From: Amyloporia xantha
Taxonomy: Eukaryota; Basidiomycota; Agaricomycetes; Polyporales; Adustoporiaceae
Reading direction: 5' to 3'
DNA: 64,000 bases
NCBI GenBank assembly: GCA_036971615.1
Contig: JAYKKR010000043.1
Location: forward strand, 186,001-250,000
The position numbers were made by a program, and so were the translations under genes. Below the pieces are notes generated by a model. The model made no database searches and was not told the origin of the DNA. It saw only the letters and a list, made by a program, of their open reading frames with translations. Positions 37,501-49,310 of this stretch are shown piece after piece. Position 1 is the stretch's first letter; each line of letters begins with the position of its first letter.

Positions 37501-39265
37501 GAGGACGAGTTTGCAGTGTATCTGCCGACCGTCGTGCCTGCGCTCATCACGAGCTGCAAGCAGGCTGAGCACGGGGAGGAGCAGGGTCTGACAAGTATGT
37601 CGTTCACGTTTGTTTGTCACTGTCGGAGGGATACTCACTGCATTCTTCGTAGTCTCTACTTCTGAGGCAGCGGCGAACTTTGCGACTGGTTCTTCTCCGG
37701 CCAACGCTATCACCGTCTCCGATGATGTCAATGTGGACGAGGCCGAAGACATTGACATCGACAAACTGCTCGACGTCAACAGCACGATTTGCATCGAGAA
37801 AGAGATCGCTGCTGATACTATTGGCACGCTCTTCGCCGCAACGCGCCAGCATTTCTTGCCTTACGTCGAGGAGTGCACTCTGGAATTGGTCGCCCTGCTG
37901 CCACATTACTATGACGGGATTAGGAAGTCGGCGATCGACTCCTTGTTGGAGATCATCAGGACGTTCTACGATCTGAGTAACCCGCAAGAATGGCAGCCGG
38001 GTGCCACACCGGTGAGTGCAGTGCTCTGTTATACAGAGTCTTTTATATAAATGCTGACTTTGCTCTTAGAGTGTCCCTCTGGAACAGTCAGTCAAGTCCC
38101 TCATCGGACACATCTGGCCACCCATCTTCGAGATGTATGAGTCCGAGGACAACAAGTGCGCATTCATAGCTGAAATAGGTTTCTATACGACGGCACTGAT
38201 TTGTGTCCTACAGGAAAGTGGTCTCTAGTCTCTGCGTAGGGCTCGCGGAGACGATCAACAAAGTCGGGCCTGGTTTCTTAGAAAACCGTAAGTATTCATT
38301 GGAATTATCTCCCAGCCAGCCATTCACTCAGTTCATCACAGGGCTAGAGCATCTTGGCAACATCGCCAGCCAAATTCTCGACCAGAAGGCTATTTGCCAA
38401 CAAGATCCTGATCAAGATGAGAACGAGGAAGCACCCGAAGATCAGGCAGAGTACGACTCCATGTTGATCTCATCAGCTGGCGACCTTGTTGCAGCATTGG
38501 CAAATGCCATGGGACCGGACTTCGCTCAAGCATTCCAGACATTCTTCCCACTGATTGCCAAATATTACGTGAGCGCTACGAACCTATTCGTCATGAGCAC
38601 ATATGTTGACATCTTTCCTGCAGAAAAAGAGCCGTTCTCTCAGTGATCGCTCTTCTGCAATCGGATGTCTTTCGGAGATCATCGCTGGCATGAAGAACGC
38701 AGTGACACCCATGACAGAGCCTCTCCTCCAACTGTTCTTCCGTGGTCTAGCCGATGGAGAAGCAGAAGTAGAATGCAATTCTGCATTTGCAATTGGTCTT
38801 CTGATCCAGCACTCCGAGGTCGATCTGTCAGCGCACTACCTCAACATCCTTGCTGCGTTCCGAGCATTATTCACGGTTGCACCGGATGCATCCGCGGCAC
38901 AGCTTAACGCTCGTGACAATGCAGTAGGAGCTGTGGCCCGCATGATCGTCAAGAACACTGCTGCAATGCCACTCGACCAAGTCCTGCCTGTCTTCTTCGA
39001 CGCGCTTCCGCTGAAGAGCGACTACCTTGAGAACACGGCAGTGTTTAACGCAATTTTCCACCTGTTCAGAGTTAACCCTGGCGTTTTGCATCCGTACATG
39101 GACCGACTCTTGGCGGTGATCGCGTTTGTAATGGATCCGAGTGGTCCTGAGCAGGTCGGAGAGGATACCCGAAGAGAGCTCATCGGCTTAATCCAGGTTT
39201 TGAACCAAGAGAACCCGAGCAAGGTACAGGCTGCGGGTCTAGGCATCTGGATTGCGGGGGCGTAA
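34583..39265 (+). CDS. KAP123: Importin beta family karyopherin (importin-4 / Kap123)
   Basis: HEAT-repeat nuclear import receptor for ribosomal proteins and histones. The start exon is just ATGGAT (34583-34588), then an intron to 34644 and PNFVQGLHNLLVQSTANDT, close to the Kap123 N-terminus. Later exons: ATAQLNREYYGNPACIPALA, VRQLAAVELRKRVANNSGEL, NLVRHSTARVIAAVASIEIP, LFDVLETLLILEIPLLGQHI, RNFEDDLRVLSLNALNWTVQ, EPEPEDIDDDAPSR (acidic loop), FPPLRQYIQQYFSSPDPNNR, RRGAMLALGVCVEGCSEYMT and VPTLMQLVNDPVTQRSACTA. The acidic stretch DEAEDIDIDKLLDVNSTICI follows, and the protein ends NPSKVQAAGLGIWIAGA with TAA at 39263-39265. It is a full-length importin by eye (over 1000 residues expected). One intron, 35061-35728, is 668 bp, more than ten times the local norm, and holds a nested hairpin. 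Confidence 0.95.
35203..35255. repeat. Nested hairpin in the long KAP123 intron
   Basis: Outer perfect arms AAAACTATCA (35203-35212) and TGATAGTTTT (35246-35255) enclose an inner perfect hairpin GGTGGC-ACTA-GCCACC (35227-35242). Seen directly. It may mark a small insertion that enlarged the intron, or a structured intronic RNA. Confidence 0.55.
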
Positions 39266-39650
39266 TGGGTCGGTGTATACCGTCAAACGGTTCGATATTG
39301 AAAAACCAAGTTGGAGATTCAGAATTGGGAATTAGGTTCATCTCGTCGATTTCATTGCACGCGTTGTCGGATCATGCCATCATAGTTTCGCCTTGTTTAA
39401 CTACATCAGCTTTCATTTACCTGTCGATTTAGACTATCGTGTCCTTTTTCCTAGCGCACGGTATACCAAAAGTATTTCACCCATCACGTCGGATTGCCTG
39501 CTCAATACGCTATGTTCCGGTCTGATGGAAATTCAAATTGGTGCAAGTGGATCCTAACAGCTAAATCACGTGTCGAGACGCGTCGCGTCATGATAGCAAG
39601 GCTAGGGAAACCACCATAAGCCCAAGTCCTACCACAGCCTACTCGCCGAA
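39266..39650. other. Intergenic: KAP123 3' flank and acyltransferase promoter
   Basis: No coding sense. Contains the CACGTG plus ACGCGT pair at 39567-39583. Confidence 0.6.
39567..39583. promoter_or_regulatory. CACGTG next to ACGCGTCGCG, upstream of the acyltransferase
   Basis: CACGTG (39567-39572), 5-bp spacer, ACGCGT (39578-39583) continuing CGCGTC. The ACGCGT ends 68 bp before the ATG. The same pair in the opposite orientation sits upstream of the BTB gene at 43417-43442. CACGTG is a bHLH E-box; ACGCGT is the MCB core. Function inferred. Confidence 0.4.
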
Positions 39651-42069
39651 ATGTCTGTTAACGGATACATGAGCATACCAGGCAGTTATGAAGACGACGA
39701 CATAGTGGAACGCGATGCTCGTGATCGTTTATCTGTGGAGCAAGAATTTCAGTTATCCTTGCTAGACCTCGAACGTGTGGGAGGTATAACTGGCTGGGTG
39801 GCCGGTAAACTGCTTTTTGCAGAGGATTGGATTGATAGAGAAATCGAGGAAAGGCGACAGTCCATTGGAGGAATCGACAACATGTGGTTTCTCTTGAGCG
39901 ATGCGGCCGATTTCAACCCAGTGAGTATTCAATCATGTACCCTTTTCCGACGGGAATCCAATATAGATTGCATGAGAAGACCACAAACTCTAACCAATAT
40001 GCTTGCCTTACGTCTTAGGCCTGCGCTTGCACATATACCCTACGAGGGAGGCTATCCTTTGAACAATTACTGAATGTAGGTTATTTTTGGCCTTTGTGAG
40101 TGGTTCTGACCATGGTGCCATTGAACCAGTCGCTCGCTCGCCAGGTTGAGAAATTCCCGAAGTACAGCCAAAGGGTTACATCTGTGGGACGCAGATTCCA
40201 TGGTGCTCGGTTTGAAGACGACCCCGAGTTCGACCTGAAGAACCATGTTCACATTATGTCTCTGCCTGACCCTGCTGGCAAGAAAGAACTAGATGAACTG
40301 GTCAGTGAGTCAGATCTCTCTTTATCACACTGCCGAGTCGTCTTTTATTTGATTTTCCTGTTTCATAGATGGGTGATTTCATCGCACAAGACTGGGACTT
40401 GACACGGCCATTATGGGAGGTGATTCTAGTGGATAATTACCACGATGAAGATGGCGCAGAATGTGCAGTTATCATACGAGGGTGCGTCTGATCTGTCTCG
40501 TTTCAGGCATGACACGCTGACCTCTAAGTCCCAGTCACCATGCGTTGGCGGACGGACAGGGTAAGTCAATGCAGTCAGGCATAGTGAAATTAGACATTCA
40601 AAGTACATTATCCAACAGGCTTCGTGATCAGTCAACTATTCATCACATCGTACCACGATGACCTCATAGAAATTATGGACGGGTCTAGAAAGAAGCTACA
40701 AGCTGCACAGCGTGGACTGCTGCCTCCCTCCAAAATCCATCGCTCGCTGCGATCTCTCGACAAACTCGCCGACAACGAATATACCGCTCCGCTTTTGAGG
40801 TTGTTTCTTGCTGCGGTGTTCTGGCTAGCATATGGCACGTCCAATTGCGTGATGCTTATATGGAGCATTTATCCAAGCGTACACCAGGCCGTACTCTTTC
40901 TACTCACGTTCTGGCGCGTAGACATGCTTACTGGTCCTCAGCCAGGACCGCGAGTAAAGCAGCGCGAATTCTCGAGCTCCCGCGTGTTCAGCGTAGACGA
41001 CGTCAAGCTGTGCCAGCAAGCATTCTCTGGCCCACATCCGGGTAGCTCAGTGAAGGGCGTGCCGAAAGAGAAGCGCGACTCGCTCAAGCATAAACCCGGA
41101 CATGTCACGCTGAACGATATCGTGTGTGCGGTGATGGCAGACGTACTCGGTAGAGAAATCGCTGCGAAACCTGTTCATCAGCTCAATGGGCCATGGGAGC
41201 GGATGAAGCGATGGTTGAAGGGGATCTTACCCTCACCAATCGGGTTTTTTATGTATGTTTGTCGTGCCGTTATTGGTATCTTGACTGTATGCTAACCGCC
41301 ACTCCTAGCCCAATGAGCGTGCGAGCTCCAGGCGACTGGTCCATGCGCAATCTTTCGACGGGCGCACTAGTCTACCTAAACCCGTCTCCCACTTCGTCCG
41401 CCAATATTTCTGTCCAAGAGCTGCACGCGCACATTCATCAGTGTCGTGCAGAGCTGTCTCTTTTGAAACACAGCCTTGGTCCGAAAATAGGCTTCTACAC
41501 CTTACAGCTTACTGGTCAAGCGCCTGTGCTATTTCGAATTTCCCTCCTGGCAAATCCAGCGCAGCGATTGAAAGCTTGGATATCCGAATATATTACGAAA
41601 CCACTGTATGAATTGGGTTTGCAATCGTGTACGTATATATATGTGCTCTTCCGTTGCGAGTCTAATCCGCACTCTACTTCCTAGTCCCTGTAATATTGAC
41701 AAAGTATGCAACCTACAGTGTCACATTGCGATGAATTCAGCTGAATGCGATATAATGTGTAGCGTCCCTGGTCCCAAGAAGCGTATAACTCTTGGAGGAG
41801 TTGAAGTGATCAAATGGACAGCTCTTCCGCCCCAAGCTGGCAAAGGTCCGTAATCAACTGCCATCTGTGGAGACACATCATCATAATGCAATCCATCAGG
41901 TACGGTAGGAATGGGTATCATATCGTACGCTGGCGGTCTTTCGATAGCGGTAGCCGCCGACATGGTCCCCATCTCCCAAGGCGTTGCACGTAGGATCTGC
42001 GAGGGATTCGAACAGCGATTCGAACTATACGTCCAGAGAGCAAAAGAGATCTTAGACCATTTGGACTGA
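39651..42069 (+). CDS. WS/DGAT-like O-acyltransferase (condensation-domain fold)
   Basis: Member of the wax ester synthase/diacylglycerol acyltransferase family, which transfers acyl groups from acyl-CoA to long-chain alcohols or diacylglycerol. The active-site motif HHxxxDG is present as SHHALADGQG, split by an intron near 40560-40620. Before it: QVEKFPKYSQRVTSVGRRFH, FDLKNHVHIMSLPDPAGKKE and DWDLTRPLWEVILVDNYHDE, the usual order. After it: ISQLFITSYHDDLIEIMDG, two hydrophobic segments around 40790-40920 (possible membrane helices), LKHKPGHVTLNDIVCAVMAD and SVRAPGDWSMRNLSTGALVY. The C-terminal domain is GTVGMGIISYAGGLSIAVAA, then ICEGFEQRFELYVQRAKEIL, with TGA at 42067-42069. The start is ATG 39651 (MSVNGYMSIPGSYEDDDIVE). 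The join between the first exon (to about 39920) and the exon starting near 40125 is uncertain. The lipid substrate cannot be told. Confidence 0.85.
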
Positions 42070-43694
42070 ATAAATTAGTGAATGCGAAGGTTTAGACGTC
42101 ATGCAAGGAGGTGAGGGCCAACTAGTCAGCTTAACCCCACGAACTCATAAATTCGCAGATGGTTGCAGCTATGCGCCTAGGATCCCGCTGTACGCACGAA
42201 GATCAAGAAGACTAGATTGGCACCATATTCATGTACCCTATATAGCTATGTATCATAGAGCTTATAATGCTGGTCGTTCTGGGATGCATATCCACCTGCG
42301 ATGAACACGGACCGCACCAGAATCCATGAGGTACATGTATATATCGTTCACAATAGATTTACTGTAGCTACCAGTACAAGAAAGAGGGATGACAAAGAGG
42401 GCCAGAATTGATGGTAACAATATTGCTTCGAGGATATCTTCTATAAGTTCTATTTCACCGGTAGCATAACATCATTTCGAGACCTCACACCACTAAATCT
42501 ATTCCGATTGTGTTTAGTACCGTAAACGCTTATTAGTGCTAGCACCCATGTCCGAATTGACCGCGCCACCATATCTGAAACGCGATGACGAGGGTCGAGG
42601 ACGCGCACCATCAAGTAATGATTCAAATTGATAAGAGACACGCTGACCCGTTCTCCAGCGTCCGTAGCAATCAGCTCCGACATTCGTTGCCTTCGGTGTG
42701 GACCAAACCATGCATTCCGATGGATAGTAGATGGACGAGTAGCTCGGACCTGTCCTTGGAATGTAGAGGACAGTGGTAGACACCGGACAGGAGGAGCCGT
42801 TTCACAGATAGAGATATGGATGCTTAGTTTATGGCGGAAAACTTGATCAGGGAATCAGGGGAAGAAAGGAAGGACGAGGGAAGGGAATTTTTCATGCATA
42901 GTGCAATCGACGCGGTTCCTGGTATGTAAGAAGGTAGTCGGACATTCTAGAAAGGCAGAGATCGCTCCCTGTGTGTGATACGTATCGGAATAAATTGTGT
43001 CAAGTACACTGAAGAGAAACGCTCACTACTCGTCGTCAAAACATAGCCAAGGTGTTATACGTCTCACGATTGAACGTCAAAAGTTGCCGCTGCGCACATC
43101 ACTGACTCTGCTTATCAGACTGTTCATGCACATTGGCTTTACTTCGTGGGCAACCAATTACCACACGGCATTCAAGTCGCACGACCTAGATGCGCAAGTT
43201 GTCAGAAGACCTACCGAAAAAGTCTTCTCCCGTCGGGCTGCATGTGAAGCCATCGTTGTACATATTCAGGGATTGGGACGTCCAGCATCGGTAGCAGATA
43301 AAAAAAGACATACTTATACATGTTAAGAGGTCTTTTCACTCATAGAATGTGGTATAGCACAGATAGGAACAAGAAGTTCTTGCCACGGGTGTTCTGCAGT
43401 GAAATCTCTTGAATTGACGCGTCGCGACGCGTAGAGCACGTGACAGCTGAACGTTGAACACACTGCCCTTCACCGACGCGGCTGTCTCTCCGCTTCCACA
43501 TCGATAGTGACCCAGCGCCGGAGTCTGCGTTGTCGATCCCCTCGAGGCTCAAGCGTACACCATTTGGTTGTGCTCGCACAATTCTCTCCACCTTTCGACC
43601 ATGACGGAGCTGTTTCTGATCCTACTATCTGACGAATCTGACGGCTCAATATAAAGCTCCGAATTTGTATATAGGGCATCCTAGCATCCCGCTT
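42070..43694. other. Intergenic, 1.6 kb, with BTB promoter at its right end
   Basis: No coding sense recognised in any frame. Contains the composite site at 43417-43442, about 250 bp upstream of the BTB ATG. Confidence 0.55.
43417..43442. promoter_or_regulatory. 16-bp palindrome with two ACGCGT cores plus CACGTG, upstream of the BTB gene
   Basis: ACGCGTCG followed by its exact complement CGACGCGT (43417-43432), a 4-bp spacer, then CACGTG (43437-43442). Read on the minus strand this is CACGTG-N4-ACGCGTCGCG, the same order and near-identical spacing as at 39567-39583. Seen directly; role inferred. Confidence 0.45.
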
Positions 43695-45018
43695 ATGGCG
43701 CTCCGGGCGTCGACATCAACCCGCACTCTGAGGGATAAACTCACGGAAAGCGACACCTCCGAGCCGCTTTCCCCGTCCGCAACTGCATACAGCACTACGC
43801 TCTACTCCGAAACAACTGTGGATGATCTCATTGGTGTGAATGAGATTAAAGCTGATGCGGACGCAGTAATACGATACCGCGACCTATGGTTTACAGATGG
43901 GTCCGTGGTGCTTCGCGCCGAGGATACCGTGTTTCGGGTGCATATGTCGCAGCTATCTCGTAAATCCGCCTTCTTCCGGGACCTGTTCTCATTGCCGCAG
44001 CCTGCTCCTACGAAGTCGATATTATCTAGTCCCGGTTTTACGGACAGGGACACTGAGACAATGTTTGGGTGTCCTGTTGTACGTCTCCACGATGCAGCAG
44101 AAGACGTGGTCAACTTACTCAAAGCATTATATGACGGTCCGTGAGTGAGATAAATCCACCTGCATATATTTTACAATATCCTGAATTCACGCCAGGAATT
44201 TTGGGATGAATGATCGTGATGACTTCCGTGTTGTGGCCGGCATTCTGCGCCTATCGTCGAAATACGACATCGAGTCGCTTCGTGAGAAGGCGTTGGCCCA
44301 CCTTGACATCGCATGGCCGTCGACTCTGATGGGCTGGGATGCGCGAGAGGACGTAGCCAGGTCATACGAGCTGGATACGGGGATGCACCGTGGATATCGA
44401 TATCCTCCTCCGGCTGTGGGCATCCGTTTTTTCGATGTACGACCAACAGAGCATTAACGTAGACCACCACAGGCGGTGATCCTCCTTGCACGGGAGATTG
44501 ACGCACCCGAGCTACTTCCCTCTGCGTTCTATGAGCTCTCGCGGTATCAGTATACGCAGATATTTGAGCCGAGCGAGGATGAGCCGCTCGGCCGTTATCC
44601 GCGGGCATCGATGCTTGCGTCGACGGACATCCAGAACCTCACCCTCGGAAAAGAAATGTCACAGCAGTTCGTCACGAGCCTCATCCAAGGCATGGCGAGC
44701 GGTTCGCACCGTGAGCAGCCTGCACGCCATAGTGCGGCGATGCACCATCGGCGCAGGTCGTCTGGACTGGTGTGTGCGACCGCTGCGGCGTGCCGGAAGG
44801 ATTTCTCGGAGCTCGTGGACCTGGCGACACAGCATTACTTGTTCGATCGTGAACGCGGCTGTTCGGACCCGTTATATGTCGCGGAGGAGCTAGGCCAACT
44901 GAAGGGTGCGGACTTTTCAGAGTGTACGGCGTGTGCGAGGTCGCTCGAGTCGTGGGCTGCGAGGGAGAGAGAACGGATGTGGAAGCTGATACCGACGTGG
45001 TTCCGATTGCAGCCATAA
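43695..45018 (+). CDS. BTB/POZ domain protein (403 aa)
   Basis: Probable BTB-domain protein, a large and poorly characterised class in Agaricomycetes. Exons 43695-44140, 44196-44415 and 44473-45018 join in frame. The BTB domain lies at residues about 60-200: WFTDGSVVLRAEDTVFRVHM, SQLSRKSAFFRDLF, CPVVRLHDAAEDVVNLLKAL, then NDRDDFRVVAGILRLSSKYD and ESLREKALAHLD after the first intron. The C-terminal half (LLAREIDAPELLPSAFYELS, then CRKDFSELVDLATQHYLFDR) carries paired cysteines (ECTACARS) of unknown role. The ATG at 43695 is used; the frame is open slightly further upstream but only with a TTG. The partner (for example a cullin-3 ligase) is not shown by the sequence. Confidence 0.85.
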
Positions 45019-48000
45019 TAATGATAATTCTGTTGCGAAGATCCCGGATGCTGTTTGTGACGACACCCTGTAGCTTCGCGGGAGCAGTTCTCTAATAACC
45101 ATAATTGGAGGCTGTAATTTTAGACATGAATCCTATAGCGCTAGTTTGTTCCAGCCACCACCGAACATAACACGACAATTCTTCAAGTGCTGGATTTATT
45201 CGCATTGTCGTGAAATTGGTCTGACAAATATTGTCCATTTATTCCCCGCACTTCAACCACACCTAACCACACTGCTGCCCTCTCGATCACTTCGGTGGTA
45301 ATTTGCTGTATCGACACGATCGTGCAATGATCGCTGTTGTCCGCGTGCGTGAAAGGCAATTGCATTGACAATCTTAGCTATGAGTATGTTGCACAATGTC
45401 TCGACTCTAAGCTCTCCACATGCACAGCTTCCACCAATGCATCAGTGCGAAACCCGTTGCGCAACTCTCATCACTTCAGGATGTGGCCGTGCCAGTGACG
45501 GATAAGCGGTGACACTCCTGTGATTAATATTCGTCTTAGCGTGAGTACATATCGATCTCACTTCAGCCAGACATCTGAGACATGCGCTCTGAGGTCTTGG
45601 TAGGTGATACACGATGCTAGATGAATTCCCGTGCTACTACTGCCAGCACGGGACTTCATTATTAAATATATATCATTACACACAGCTTCAGGTGCATGTG
45701 TTTTTGGTTCTTTGACGTACCGTCCCGCCGAAGCCAGACCGTTGAGGGAATATCTGCACCCGCTCATTGCCGAATTTGACCGGAACAGCAAGCTAACGAC
45801 CGCCGGTACGTACGTGACGTGTTTATAATCCGTGTGCCACCATCTTGCTAATAGCGCCAATGCCATGGGGTCCACCCTCAAGCTTCGAGGTTATATCAAG
45901 GCATCGAATTGGTCATTTCTGCACCGTGTTGCCAAACAGCGTCATCGCAAGGACAGAGTGTCCCCAAATTTGTCGGATAAGAGATACGCCCACGTCTTAC
46001 TTTTGTGATCATCTTCGCCATACACAGCGCTGATTCGTAGCTTGTACGTTTTGAAAGGCAGCTGACGCATGAAACAACGGTCAGAAAACGCCGCCATAAT
46101 CAACTGGTGGGATGACGAATAAGCAGCTTCATGCGGAATCGATCTGAACACCTCATGATCACGGACGCATGAGAAATCGTAGCATGCCTCAAAGATGGTC
46201 CCTAATTGCCCAGTGGCACGAGTCATTATCAATTACGGGCTTTTCACACTTGACACTTGTCTTCGTCCACGTTGCATGATACACATCAGGAAAGCTTTCA
46301 GAGAAGACCCACTTTGTCTCGCTGCTCGCCGAAGTACATTGATATACAGCACTTCTATCCTACTTCCCGGCTTGTCGTGAATTGCCGACATCGGTACATA
46401 CACATGGCTGCAAGTCTTCTGTCAGCGCGGACGTTGACTTCCCCGGCGACGCATAGCATAAGAAAAGCTAAGTCGCAATAACCTTCTCGAACTCGTAGCC
46501 AGCCTTGGGAGCTTCTATGACATCGTCCCGAGGCTTCTCGATGACCCTCACGCGTTGCGTTCAAAGATATGAACGGGCCATTTGCCTCGCGATCTTCGCG
46601 ACGTTGTACTTCACGAATTAAGATTACACGGTCCGTGAGTTTCATCCACCGATAATATTTAGGTCTTCAGAGTGGTTACCTTTCAAAAACTTTCGCACAA
46701 GGGATTATGCCACCGTCGACCATCGCTTTCAGCAATCAGACGTCGACCGGCCGCGTTATCCCATCGTCCGCCGGAAGGTTGGCAAATTCCTACCATTCGT
46801 AATGACCGTGAGCCGAGCACACAAGATCATTTGAAAAAAGAAACCAACCGGAACGTGTCTTCACAGCGTTCATCCCATTTTGATATAGTCAATGACAAAG
46901 CTTGCAATGTTCATTGTTCATGGACCTGCACAGTTTTCTACCTCGGGCTCTCAAACGGCACCTACGTAGCATAGGATTTTTGGAGTTGAAACAGGAGTGT
47001 GGAACAATGAGTGCTCCCGCGACGCCGTCATAGACCGGAATGCATCGTGCAGCATCATGCCAGTGGGATCGTTCAGTTGCAAGATGTCAAAATAATGACA
47101 TAATTTGAGCACAGGGATGCTCCCACATCGCTGCCGTTCATTCTTGGTGATCCTACGACGTCCGGCCGCCCTGGCGTCCAAGCCCGGACGCTAGATCATT
47201 CTTATCATCATCAGGTCCCGCACAGACCGGAGCCCTTTATTATAGTCTCGCACCAGAGATAAGAGCCTAAATTTAGCTGCGACCGTACTATATGCAGTAG
47301 TTTCCTCCAGCCGTGTACCGGGAGCGGGCGGATGTTTCTGGGGTTGGGGTATGGATTTAGTACGTGCGTGCCTGGCCTCTGTGGGTACCTGTGCTTATTT
47401 TCGGGTCAGTTTCTAGCAGGGGGTGTTCCAGAATATGAGGCAAGATGGCGTTTATTTCGGTACTGACGAGCTTATCCCCAAGTTAGTCTGCGGGGCGGGA
47501 ATTCGAACAGGCGAACGCTAAAGCCTAAGTGTGCATCGCTGGCTCATCTTCGGTATACCCCAGGCTGCAATGGCACACTGGTCATAGGAAGCCATAGCTC
47601 TTGACATCTGGTAGCATCAAGTACATCGAGGCCACTCGCCGTTATCGCAGCCGCGTTGCCTCAGCGCCCCGAACTGTAGACCTGCCGGAGAAACATGAAC
47701 AGTGACATCGTGCGGCGCCTCCATAATAGGCGACTTGTAGGTAAAATCATTTGTCGCCATTCGACGTGCGTGCCTGAGTCGCCCCCCAGTTGGAGCGAAT
47801 GAAACGGGACGGGTCGATCGAGTGCCATCGTATCGTATTCAATTATGGGAAAGCCAGCGTTCCTGAAAGTTTATTTCTATGATGCCTGCATGGTAGACTT
47901 CCGAGGGCGGCTCGCAGGGTCCATATGGGGCAGAGATTTCTCAAGAGCGAGAGGTGAGAAGAAACAGATAGGCAGGACGGGAACATAGCATCGTCCGAGG

Positions 48001-49310
48001 CTCGTCCTGGTGATTCGAGGCGCTGCACGGTGCAAAGTTCGACGAGCTTGGTTAGGCTCGGGACCGGGGTGGCTATTGGGGTCGGTGAGGAGAGGAATCG
48101 TGCGGCAGGCTCGGACGGATCTTCTTCAGCGACGATAAGTAAGTGAATCCATCCGCTCCGCATCATTGCAATGGATCAAGGAACGGTCAGCGGTGGATGT
48201 CGGCTTGTGCGTGGGCAGATATGGAGCAAGATTGAGGCACTTGCACACCTTGACATCTGGACGGATAGAGGGGACGGGCAGAACCCGGTGGAATGTGCTT
48301 GTCTGTCTTGACAGCGCGATGTCGTGTGAGTTCACGAATCTGATGAATAATTCACGATAGCTCACCACCGATTGCAAGTTGCCGACAGAACGCGCCGACG
48401 GCGGGATAGACTAGGTCGGGGGGCGGTGTATGGACGGGTTTTGATTGCACCGCTGTGCCGAAAGGACAGGGCGGATTGCATGAGGAGAGGAACATGCTTG
48501 TCGGACGCGGTGTCGTCGAAGACGAGCAGTGGCGAGAAGTGGCGTGCCTTGCGACGGCGTCTCACTTTAGCGATGTCTTCTGGCACGCGACCAGCACGCG
48601 AGACCCCGCGATCATAGCCCCGCTGCCAGTGGGCTTGGACGACAACGGAACTTTCGCAGAGGCACACTTGGCAGCTTAGCCTTTGATACGACCCTCGTCG
48701 AGCACGGCATGACCGGTCTATCTGTCGCAAAGAAAGATTTTCAAGCCGACCAGCGGGTCCGATAAGAAGAAATGGCGCTCAGGTTGATTTTGAGCAGATC
48801 TGGATTTGAGATCATCATATCAGGTCTAATTATTGAATTGGTGCGCAGTAAGAACGAAAACTGCGGAGCTCATTCTGAGCTCTTTTATTCTTTGTCGCCG
48901 TGGTCGGTGCGGACACGTTAAATCTGTGCTGCAATCAGCCTCCGGCCGGGCTACGGTGCAGGCCTCCTTCATCGGTCGGTCAATATCTCTCGAGCGCCAA
49001 CGAATCTAGGTTGACATGGGGAGCATGTGGTAAGATAGTTCCATATGGCATCCGCTCATATCTCCTGTTCCACAATTGCGCGACATATTCCAGGAACGCC
49101 TTCTGTCTACCAGCTCATTCTGACGATGGCCAGGTGGGCCCCTGATGCTATTCTGATCTCTTGATCCACCATGGCAGCAGCGCCCGCAGTCTTTATTTAC
49201 CTCTCCAACTCCCGACTTCTTTCCCCCGCTCGCCTTATCTCCAGGTCTCTGCCCTGCCAGTGCCCGCTTCACTAGCTGCCCGCCAGTCGAACCGCGCACA
49301 GTAGCACGCC
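45019..49310. other. Gene-poor stretch, 4.3 kb
   Basis: No confident gene. Between about 47,840 and 48,730 GC content rises and frames stay open for 70-120 codons on both strands, but no frame resembles a known family and no intron joins them convincingly; an unrecognised or decayed gene there is possible. The last 100 bp before 49311 form the OPT promoter/5' UTR and include a CTTATC (GATAAG on the minus strand) at 49234-49239. Confidence 0.4.

Noticed and set aside
43665..43694. Earlier start for the BTB protein at 43665
   Set aside because: The codon there is TTG; the first in-frame ATG is 43695.
47488..47515. ATTCGAACAG-type word as a minus-strand tRNA T-arm
   Set aside because: The supposed T-stem does not pair and no cloverleaf can be drawn.
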